From positions 1 to 7,634 of the forward strand of contig DATGKR010000046.1 in assembly GCA_035294565.1 (NCBI GenBank): a DNA stretch of 7,634 nt, in the 5' to 3' direction. This document shows positions 1 through 4,881 of this stretch, piece by piece (within the stretch, counting starts at the first letter, position 1; every line of letters starts with the position of its first letter). Made by a program: the position numbers and the translations under genes. This stretch comes from DATGKR01 sp035294565 (GTDB lineage: Bacteria; Actinomycetota; Acidimicrobiia; Acidimicrobiales; Palsa-688). The notes below the pieces were generated by a model. It was not told the DNA's origin. It searched no databases and was given only the letters and a program-made list of their open reading frames with translations.

Positions 1-309
1 CTGTCAGACGTGAGGGCCGAGCTCGACCGGGCTGTCGAAGCCGCCGCCGGCCTGGCTGCCACCGTCGCAGCCGAAGCCACCGAAGCCGCCCAAGAAACCG
101 GAGCCACCGAAGGAGCCGCAGCCACTGAAGCCGCCCAAGAAGCCGGAGCCACCGCAGAAGACGACGCCGCCGGAGCTACCGGAAACGGACGAGGCGAGCC
201 AGCCGGAGCAGGTGGGGCAGCCGCAGCGGCACCCGGGACGGGCGAGGGTCCCGAAGCGGAGGGGACGGGCGGGCTGTGGGCGGGGCTGATCCGTTTTCCC
301 GGCCGGTAG
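1..309 (+). CDS. C-terminal tail of an unidentified Ala/Glu/Thr-rich protein (5' partial)
   Basis: The frame is open from the first base and stops at TAG 307-309, ten bases before xdhC, so this is probably the end of a gene that begins outside the window. It starts L-S-D-V-R-A-E-L-D-R-A-V-E, plausibly the last helix of a folded domain, and continues as a low-complexity Ala/Glu/Thr then Gly/Ala/Pro tail. There is a 15-residue tandem repeat (A-T-E-A-A-Q-E-x-G-A-T). The last residues, G-L-W-A-G-L-I-R-F-P-G-R, are mildly hydrophobic. Genes next to xdhC often encode molybdenum hydroxylase subunits or CoxG-like SRPBCC proteins with long flexible tails, but nothing here identifies the family. About a third of codons end in A or T, against very few in neighbouring genes. 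The opposite strand also reads as a Gly/Phe/Cys-rich open frame, but it has no start codon. Coding on the plus strand is therefore only moderately certain. Confidence 0.5.
   Translation: MSDVRAELDRAVEAAAGLAATVAAEATEAAQETGATEGAAATEAAQEAGATAEDDAAGATGNGRGEPAGAGGAAAAAPGTGEGPEAEGTGGLWAGLIRFPGR
76..154 (+). repeat. Two-copy 45-bp-period direct repeat
   Basis: Bases 76-109 and 121-154 are 34-base copies differing at two positions (c/t at 81/126 and a/g at 97/142), offset by 45 bases, which is exactly 15 codons. The repeat keeps frame in the partial reading frame and encodes A-T-E-A-A-Q-E-(T/A)-G-A-T twice. It looks like a duplication within a disordered tail. Confidence 0.85.
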
Positions 310-312
310 CCT
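307..312 (+). promoter_or_regulatory. -10 box (TAGCCT) for leaderless xdhC
   Basis: TAGCCT fits the actinobacterial -10 consensus TAnnnT and ends exactly seven bases before the GTG at 320, the same spacing seen upstream of pgi, the aldo/keto reductase and the methyltransferase. There is no convincing ribosome-binding site before this GTG. The inferred transcript would begin at or next to the start codon. The stop codon of the upstream frame is part of the box. Confidence 0.5.
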
Positions 313-319
313 GGACCCC

Positions 320-1333
320 GTGGAACAGGTAGCCGAGGTGGTCCGCCGGTCCCTCGCCTCCGGGGAGCGCCCCGTCGTCGGCAGGGTCATCGACCTGAAA
401 GGCTTCTCGACGCTGCCCGTCGACGAGCTGATCGCGATAGACGGCAAGGGCCGCTTCCACGGCGACCTGCTCGGTCGCAGGGGGGCGGAGGCGCTGGGCG
501 CCGCGGCGCGCGACCTGCCCGGCGGGGGGCTGGCCACCGTCGCCGTCGAGATCCACGGCCCGGAGGTGAAAGAGCTGGGCCTCGCCTGCGGCGGGCGGGC
601 CGACGTCCTGCTCCAGCCGGCGTCGTACATCCCCGAGCGGCTGTGGGCGCTCCTCGCCGAGCGTTCCCCCGCAGCGATGGTGACCGTCATCGACGGCCCC
701 GCGGCGTCCCCCTCGGCGCTGGCCGTCGACCGAGACGGCCGCTCCTGGGGCATGCTCGCCGCCGGCGCCGCAGCGGTCGCCGACCGGCTGGTCGACGAGG
801 CCCGCTCGCTGATCGGCGAGGGCCGCAACGCCAAGCGGCGCGTCGAGACCGACGCCGGCGTGGCCCTGGTGGAGGCGTGGGTGCCGACCCCCCGCCTGGT
901 CGTCGTCGGGTCCGGCGAGATGGTGGGGGCGATCGACGCCCAGGCGCGCCTGCTCGGCTGGGAGACGGTCGCCACCGAGTCGGTCGACGACGTGGAGGGA
1001 ATGCTCGACTGGGCGGGGGCGACGGCCGCGCTGGTCGTCCTCAGCCACGACCCGCACGTCGACGCCCCGGTGCTCGCCGCTGGCCTGTCCCGGCCGATCC
1101 CCTACATCGGGGCGATGGGATCGCGGAGCACCCAGTCGCGCCGGCTGGACCGCCTCGCCGCCATGGGCGTCGCAGAGGAGCAGCTGCGGCGCATCCACCG
1201 GCCGATCGGGCTCAACCTGGGCGGCCGGCGCGCCCCCGAGGTGGCCCTGGCGATAGTGGCCGAGATCCTCGCCGTGCACTGCGGGCGCGACGCCAAGCCG
1301 CTCACCGAGACGGTCGGCTCAATCCACGGCTGA
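320..1333 (+). CDS. xdhC: XdhC/CoxI-family molybdenum hydroxylase maturation factor
   Basis: 337 residues. XdhC-family proteins bind molybdenum cofactor in the cytoplasm, protect or help sulfurate it, and hand it to xanthine dehydrogenase-type enzymes, including CO dehydrogenases. The N-terminal XdhC_CoxI domain carries the hallmark G-L-A-C-G-G at 87-92; Cys90 is the expected cofactor or sulfur ligand. The C-terminal Rossmann-like XdhC_C domain starts at about 191 with V-V-V-G-S-G-E-M, and has S-H-D at 242-244, Y-I-G-A-M-G-S-R at 262-269 and R-I-H-R-P-I-G-L-N-L-G-G-R at 291-303, a near-perfect family signature. The GTG at 320 was chosen because it follows a TAnnnT box by seven bases. The N-terminal segment lacks the usual 'tGSaPr..Ga.m' stretch and reads G-R-V-I-D-L-K-G-F-S-T-L-P, so this is a divergent subfamily. 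The target enzyme is not in the window; CoxF/CoxI of a CO dehydrogenase cluster is a possible role. Confidence 0.9.
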   Translation: MEQVAEVVRRSLASGERPVVGRVIDLKGFSTLPVDELIAIDGKGRFHGDLLGRRGAEALGAAARDLPGGGLATVAVEIHGPEVKELGLACGGRADVLLQPASYIPERLWALLAERSPAAMVTVIDGPAASPSALAVDRDGRSWGMLAAGAAAVADRLVDEARSLIGEGRNAKRRVETDAGVALVEAWVPTPRLVVVGSGEMVGAIDAQARLLGWETVATESVDDVEGMLDWAGATAALVVLSHDPHVDAPVLAAGLSRPIPYIGAMGSRSTQSRRLDRLAAMGVAEEQLRRIHRPIGLNLGGRRAPEVALAIVAEILAVHCGRDAKPLTETVGSIHG

Positions 1334-2914
1334 GGCGCGCGCAGCCCGGTAGCGGCGGATCAGCTCGTTGGTCGACGAGTCGTGGGCCGGCGGCGCGTCC
1401 GAGGACAACTCGGGGACGATCTTCTGCGCCAGCTCCTTCCCCAGCTCGACCCCCCACTGGTCGAACGAGTTGATCCCCCACACCGTCCCCTGGGTGAACA
1501 CCTTGTGCTCGTAGAGGGCGACCAGCGAACCGAGCACCCGGGGGGTGAGCGCCGGGGCGAGGATCGTGTTCGACGGGTGGTTGCCGGGGAACGCCCGGTA
1601 CGGCTGGCCGGGCGGGGCGGCCCGGCCGAACGCCAGCGCCTCGGTCTGGGCGAACAGGTTCGCGATCAGCAGGTCGTGGTGGTCGCCCACCTTGTGGAAC
1701 GGGGCCAGAAAACCGATGAAGTCGGCGGGGATCAGCCGCGTCCCCTGGTGGATCAATTGATAGTAGGCGTGCTGACCGTTCGTCCCCGGGGTGCCCCACA
1801 CGACGGGCCCCGTCTCCCAGGAAACGGTGCTGCCATCAAGAGTGACACTTTTTCCATTACTTTCCATGTCCAGCTGCTGCAGGTAGGAAGGAAAACGGGA
1901 CAGGTACCACGAGTAGGGCAGCACCGCATGGGTGGACGCCCCGAAGAAGTTGATGTACCAGACGCCTATCAGGCCGAGCAGCACCGGCAGGTTCCGTTCG
2001 AGCGGGGCGCTGCGGAAGTGCTCGTCGACCTCGTGGAAGCCGGCGAGCATCTCCGTGAACGCTGCCGGGCCGATGGCGATCATCAAAGAAAGGCCGATCG
2101 CCGAGTCGTAGGAGTAGCGGCCGCCGACCCAGTCCCAGAACTCGAACATGTTGTCGGTGTCGATGCCGAAAGACGAGACCTGCTCGGCGTTGGTGGACAC
2201 CGCGACGAAGTGCTTGGCCACCGCGTCGGGGCCGAGCGCTCCCACCAGCCACTCGCGGGCGGTGCGGGCGTTGGTCAGCGTCTCGAGCGTGGTGAACGTC
2301 TTCGACGACACGACGAACAACGTCTTCGCCGGATCCAGGTCCCGGGTGGACTCCCATATGTCCGAGCCGTCCACGTTGGACACGAAGCGGCACTCGATCG
2401 ACGGGTCCGAGTAGGGCCGCAGCGCGTCGTAGGCCATGGCCGGGCCGAGGTCGGAGCCGCCGATGCCGATGTTGACCACCGTGGTGATCCGCTCGCCGGT
2501 GTGCCCCCGCCAGTCGCCGTCGCGCACCCTCGTGGCGAAGCTCGCCATCTTGTCGAGGACGGCGTGCACGTCGGGCACCACGTTGCGCCCCCCGGTGGTG
2601 ATCGTCGAGCCGCGGGGGGCCCGAAGCGCCACGTGCAGCACCGCCCGGTCCTCGGTGACGTTGATGTGCTCGCCGGCGAACATGGCGTCGCGCCGCTCCT
2701 CCACGCCGGCGCGCCGGGCGAGCGCCACGAGCAGGCCGACGGTCTCGGCGGTGAGCCGGTTCTTCGAGTAGTCCAGGTACAGGTCCCCCGCCTCGGCCGA
2801 AAGCGTCGTGCCCCGCTTCGGGTCGGCGGCGAAGAGGTCCCGCAGGTGGGCGCCGCGCACCGACTCGTAGTGCTCCTGCAACGCCCGCCACTCGCCGGTC
2901 TCGGTGATCCTCAT
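1319..2914 (-). CDS. pgi: Glucose-6-phosphate isomerase
   Basis: 531 residues, close to the 549 of the E. coli enzyme and collinear with it. It interconverts glucose-6-phosphate and fructose-6-phosphate in glycolysis and gluconeogenesis in the cytoplasm. Visible motifs are D-Y-S-K-N-R (48-53), E-D-R-A-V-L-H-V-A-L-R (88-98), N-I-G-I-G-G-S-D-L-G-P (148-158), S-S-K-T-F-T-T (203-209), D-W-V-G-G-R-Y-S (261-268), M-E-S-N-G-K (350-355), G-T-N-G-Q-H-A (377-383) and F-D-Q-W-G-V-E-L-G-K (484-493). The catalytic residues by homology are Glu351, His382 and Lys493, all present. An in-frame ATG at 2926 would add four residues, but the ATG at 2914 is preceded at seven bases by TATGGT and begins the typical M-R-I-T-E-T-x-E-W. 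The stop overlaps the end of xdhC tail-to-tail by 15 bases. Codons around 1825-1905 are unusually A/T-rich. Confidence 0.97.
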   Translation of the reverse strand: MRITETGEWRALQEHYESVRGAHLRDLFAADPKRGTTLSAEAGDLYLDYSKNRLTAETVGLLVALARRAGVEERRDAMFAGEHINVTEDRAVLHVALRAPRGSTITTGGRNVVPDVHAVLDKMASFATRVRDGDWRGHTGERITTVVNIGIGGSDLGPAMAYDALRPYSDPSIECRFVSNVDGSDIWESTRDLDPAKTLFVVSSKTFTTLETLTNARTAREWLVGALGPDAVAKHFVAVSTNAEQVSSFGIDTDNMFEFWDWVGGRYSYDSAIGLSLMIAIGPAAFTEMLAGFHEVDEHFRSAPLERNLPVLLGLIGVWYINFFGASTHAVLPYSWYLSRFPSYLQQLDMESNGKSVTLDGSTVSWETGPVVWGTPGTNGQHAYYQLIHQGTRLIPADFIGFLAPFHKVGDHHDLLIANLFAQTEALAFGRAAPPGQPYRAFPGNHPSNTILAPALTPRVLGSLVALYEHKVFTQGTVWGINSFDQWGVELGKELAQKIVPELSSDAPPAHDSSTNELIRRYRAARASAVD

Positions 2915-2921
2915 CAGCCGC

Positions 2922-2927
2922 ACCATA
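2922..2927 (-). promoter_or_regulatory. -10 box (TATGGT) for leaderless pgi
   Basis: On the minus strand TATGGT is followed by seven bases and then ATG 2914, matching the TAnnnT-N7-start arrangement of other genes here. No Shine-Dalgarno site is visible. No clear -35 element can be recognised. The box overlaps the proposed -10 box of the divergent HAD gene by two bases. Confidence 0.55.
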
Positions 2928-2931
2928 CTGT
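2926..2931 (+). promoter_or_regulatory. -10 box (TACTGT) for leaderless HAD gene
   Basis: TACTGT fits TAnnnT and ends five bases before the GTG at 2937. The gap to the divergent pgi start is only 22 bases, too short for a conventional leader in each direction, so transcription starting at or near the start codon is the simplest reading. The spacing is two bases shorter than in the other genes, which lowers confidence. Confidence 0.4.
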
Positions 2932-2936
2932 CCGCC

Positions 2937-3638
2937 GTGGGTGAAGTCCGCCGGCTGGTGCTCTGGGACGTCGACGGCACCCTCATTCGAGCGGGTATCA
3001 GCGCGGCGGTCTTCGACGTCGCCCTCGAGGCGGTCATCGGGCGGCGCCCCTCCGCCCGGGTGCGCATGGGAGGCAAGACCGACCCGCAGATCGTCCGCGA
3101 GTACCTGCAGCAGATGGGGGTGGACGAGACACCCGGCGTGGTCGAAGAGGTGCTCGGCGTCTTGGAAGGGCAGCTGGCGGCGGCGGCCGCGACCGGCGAG
3201 TTGGTCGCCAACGGCTCGGCGTGCCCCGGCGTCGCCGCGGTGCTCGAAGCTTTGGACAAAGAGGAGGCCGTGGTGTGCAGCCTGCTCACCGGTAACGTCC
3301 ACCCCAACGCGTTGGTCAAGGTGGCGGCCTTCGGGCTCGAGCGGTGGCTCAGCCTCGATGTCGGCGCCTACGGCAGCGACCACGCCGACCGCGACGAGCT
3401 GGTCCCCATCGCCCTGTCGCGCCTTTGGGTCAACCGGGGGGTGCGCCTCGACCCGCCGGCGGTGTGGGTCGTCGGCGACACCCCCCGCGACCTGCGCTGC
3501 GCCCGGGCCGCCGGGGCCCGCTGCCTGCTCGTCGCCACCGGGCGCCACCCACTCGAGGAGCTGGCGGCGCTCGGCGCCGACGCCGTGTTCCCCGACCTGT
3601 CCGACACCCGCCTGGTGGTCGACACCCTCCTCGGGTAG
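2937..3638 (+). CDS. HAD-family hydrolase (probable small-molecule phosphatase)
   Basis: 233 residues, a normal length for the phosphoglycolate phosphatase-like branch of the haloacid dehalogenase superfamily. Motif I is L-W-D-V-D-G-T-L (9-16), with nucleophile Asp11 and acid/base Asp13. Motif II is L-L-T-G-N with Thr118. The motif III lysine is probably Lys128, and motif IV is V-V-G-D-T-P-R-D (178-185), giving the Mg2+ ligands Asp181 and Asp185. Residues from about 19 to 95 form the helical C1-type cap between motifs I and II. The catalytic set is complete, so an active cytoplasmic phosphatase is expected; the substrate cannot be told. The GTG at 2937 was chosen because it puts motif I about ten residues from the N terminus and follows a -10-like box. 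It is divergent from pgi, which hints at but does not prove a link to sugar phosphates. It ends ahead of a strong terminator hairpin. Confidence 0.9.
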   Translation: MGEVRRLVLWDVDGTLIRAGISAAVFDVALEAVIGRRPSARVRMGGKTDPQIVREYLQQMGVDETPGVVEEVLGVLEGQLAAAAATGELVANGSACPGVAAVLEALDKEEAVVCSLLTGNVHPNALVKVAAFGLERWLSLDVGAYGSDHADRDELVPIALSRLWVNRGVRLDPPAVWVVGDTPRDLRCARAAGARCLLVATGRHPLEELAALGADAVFPDLSDTRLVVDTLLG

Positions 3639-3720
3639 GTGCTCGGGGTGGTCGGCGCCCTCCGGGGTGGCCTTCCGGGGGGGGTGTGGGTCCCTCCGCG
3701 GTGGCCCTCCGGGGGGTGGG
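3639..3720. repeat. G-rich imperfect direct repeats downstream of the HAD gene
   Basis: Four related units, each a C-c/t-T-C-C-G block followed by a G run and TGG(G), lie at about 3658-3670, 3671-3690, 3692-3704 and 3705-3720. The longer pair (gtggcc...gggtcc) spans 3667-3693 and 3701-3723. Several G runs of three to eight bases sit close together on the plus strand. No supported gene covers this stretch. Confidence 0.55.
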
Positions 3721-3721
3721 T

Positions 3722-3745
3722 CCGGCCGTTCGGCGGCCGGGTTTT
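3722..3745 (+). terminator. Intrinsic terminator of the HAD gene
   Basis: A perfect seven-base-pair stem, CCGGCCG (3722-3728) with CGGCCGG (3734-3740), closes a TTCGG loop and is followed by GTTTT. It sits 83 bases after the HAD stop codon, before the inverted-repeat cluster. Confidence 0.7.
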
Positions 3746-3859
3746 CCCTAAGTGTCCACGGCCCCGTCGCAAAACAGGGAGGTGTGGACATTTAGGGTCG
3801 AATATTCGCCCTAAGTGTCCAGAGGCTCGACTTTGCGCGTAGGGCCGTGGACACTTTGG
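3746..3859. repeat. Four-unit alternating inverted-repeat cluster (CCCTAAGTGTCCACGGCCC family)
   Basis: A motif of up to 19 bases occurs four times in alternating orientation between two convergent genes. Unit 1 is at 3746-3764 (+), CCCTAAGTGTCCACGGCCC. Unit 2 is at 3783-3797 (-), TGTGGACATTTAGGG. Unit 3 is at 3809-3821 (+), CCCTAAGTGTCCA. Unit 4 is at 3842-3859 (-), GGGCCGTGGACACTTTGG. Units 1 and 4 pair with one mismatch, giving long terminal inverted repeats. Units 2 and 3 form an inner hairpin around the perfect palindrome CGAATATTCG (3799-3808). The layout resembles REP/BIME-type intergenic elements or a small non-autonomous element. No transposase is present, and no target-site duplication is evident. 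Confidence 0.85.
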
Positions 3860-3894
3860 CAAATCTGGCTCGTCCGGAAGGGACCGCCGGCGGC

Positions 3895-4809
3895 TCAGAT
3901 GGAGGCCAGAGCGGCCCGGTCCTCCTCGGAGAGCACCCATTCGCCGGCGGCGACGTTGGCCCGCACCTGCTCGGGGCTGGTGGCCCCGGCGATGACCGAC
4001 GCGACGACCGGCTGGGCGAGCAGGCCGGCGAACGCCAGGTCGAGCAGGCTGCGGCCCCTCTCCTCGGCGAAGCCGGCGAGCTTCTCCACCCGCTCCCAGC
4101 GCTCCTCGGGGATGTCCCTCCCGTCGAGGCGGGTGCCCGACGGCCGCTCCCGGCCCCGGCGGTACTTGCCGGTCAGGAGGCCGCTGGCCAGCGGGTAGTA
4201 GGGAAGGAGTCCGACCCCCGCCTGCTCGCAGGCCGGGATCAGCTCGGCCTCGGCTGACCGTTCGAGGAGGCTGTAGTTGTTCTGGGCGGAGACGAAACGG
4301 GTGATCCCCCGGCTGCGGGCCACCCACTCCGCCTCGGTCACCTGCCACGCCGCCAGGTTGGACGACCCGGCGTAGAGCACTTTGCCCTGGTGGACCAGGT
4401 CGTCGAGCGCCGACAGGGTCTCCTCGAATGGGGTAACCCCGTCGGGGAAGTGCAGCTGGTAGAGGTCGATGCGGTCGGTCTGCAGGCGGCGCAGGCTCTC
4501 CTCCACGGAGCGGCGGATGTACCACCGCGACGCCTTCGCCGCCGGCAGGTTCTGGTCGAGACCGCGGGAGGCGAACTTGGTGGCGAGCACGACGTCGTCG
4601 CGCCTGCCTTTGAGCACCTCGCCGAGGAGCACCTCGCTGTCCCCGTAGGAGCGCGACGTGTCCAGCAGGTTGACACCCCCCTCCAAGGCGGCGTCCACGA
4701 CGGCCCTCGTCTCGTCGAGGCCCATCTTGGCGACGAACCCGAAGTTGTTGCAGCCGAGACCGACGACCGACACGGTGAGGCCCGAACGGCCCAGTTGGCG
4801 GTAGCGCAT
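3895..4809 (-). CDS. Aldo/keto reductase
   Basis: 304 residues, a usual length for the family. These cytoplasmic (beta/alpha)8-barrel enzymes reduce aldehydes or ketones with NADPH. The fold begins M-R-Y-R-Q-L-G-R-S-G-L-T-V-S, typical of the YghZ/Tas-like branch. The catalytic tetrad is complete: Asp50 and Tyr55 in L-L-D-T-S-R-S-Y-G, Lys78 in L-A-T-K-F, and His120 in Y-Q-L-H-F-P-D. G-S-S-N (148-151), S-A-Q-N-N-Y-S (174-180) and the cofactor-phosphate region S-V-I-A-G-A-T-S-P-E-Q (271-281) are also visible. ATG 4809 was chosen because TACGAT lies seven bases upstream; ATG 4818 (three extra residues) and a TTG at 4866 are alternatives. It lies 72 bases after the selenoprotein stop on the same strand, behind a terminator-like hairpin, so it probably has its own promoter. 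The substrate is unknown. Confidence 0.93.
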   Translation of the reverse strand: MRYRQLGRSGLTVSVVGLGCNNFGFVAKMGLDETRAVVDAALEGGVNLLDTSRSYGDSEVLLGEVLKGRRDDVVLATKFASRGLDQNLPAAKASRWYIRRSVEESLRRLQTDRIDLYQLHFPDGVTPFEETLSALDDLVHQGKVLYAGSSNLAAWQVTEAEWVARSRGITRFVSAQNNYSLLERSAEAELIPACEQAGVGLLPYYPLASGLLTGKYRRGRERPSGTRLDGRDIPEERWERVEKLAGFAEERGRSLLDLAFAGLLAQPVVASVIAGATSPEQVRANVAAGEWVLSEEDRAALASI

Positions 4810-4816
4810 GGGGTTC

Positions 4817-4822
4817 ATCGTA
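4817..4822 (-). promoter_or_regulatory. -10 box (TACGAT) for leaderless aldo/keto reductase
   Basis: On the minus strand TACGAT fits TAnnnT and is followed by seven bases and then ATG 4809, the same geometry as for xdhC, pgi and the methyltransferase. If correct, the ATG at 4818 lies inside the box and cannot be the start on this transcript. Confidence 0.5.
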
Positions 4823-4860
4823 CGGCTCGCCGCGCCGCCCTCAGCCGTGAGGTTCGCCTG

Positions 4861-4880
4861 GAACAACCCGCCGGGCGGGC
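4861..4880 (-). terminator. Possible intrinsic terminator of the selenoprotein gene
   Basis: Two bases after the TAG stop (4882-4884), the minus strand carries CCCGC-CCG-GCGGG (4879-4867), a five-base-pair GC stem with a three-base loop, followed by TTGTTC. The stem is short and the T tract is interrupted, so termination may be partial. Confidence 0.45.
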
Positions 4881-4881
4881 T

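Noticed and set aside
1382..2944. A 520-codon open frame antisense to pgi, and long minus frames at 1857-3791 and 3368-4525
   Set aside because: They are composition-driven shadows rich in Arg, Gly, Pro and Ala, with no recognisable domain, lying over well-supported genes.
3639..3842. A small plus-strand gene starting at GTG 3639
   Set aside because: It begins right at the HAD stop, runs through a terminator hairpin and the repeat cluster, and its P-K-C-P segments are simply translations of the repeated CCTAAGTGTCC unit.
3746..3859. A short CRISPR array
   Set aside because: Units alternate in orientation, vary in length from 13 to 19 bases and have unequal spacers; no cas gene is nearby.
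4810..4866. Earlier starts for the aldo/keto reductase (TTG 4866 or ATG 4818)
   Set aside because: The added residues do not belong to the conserved fold, which begins M-R-Y-R-Q-L-G, and the seven-base -10 spacing favours ATG 4809.
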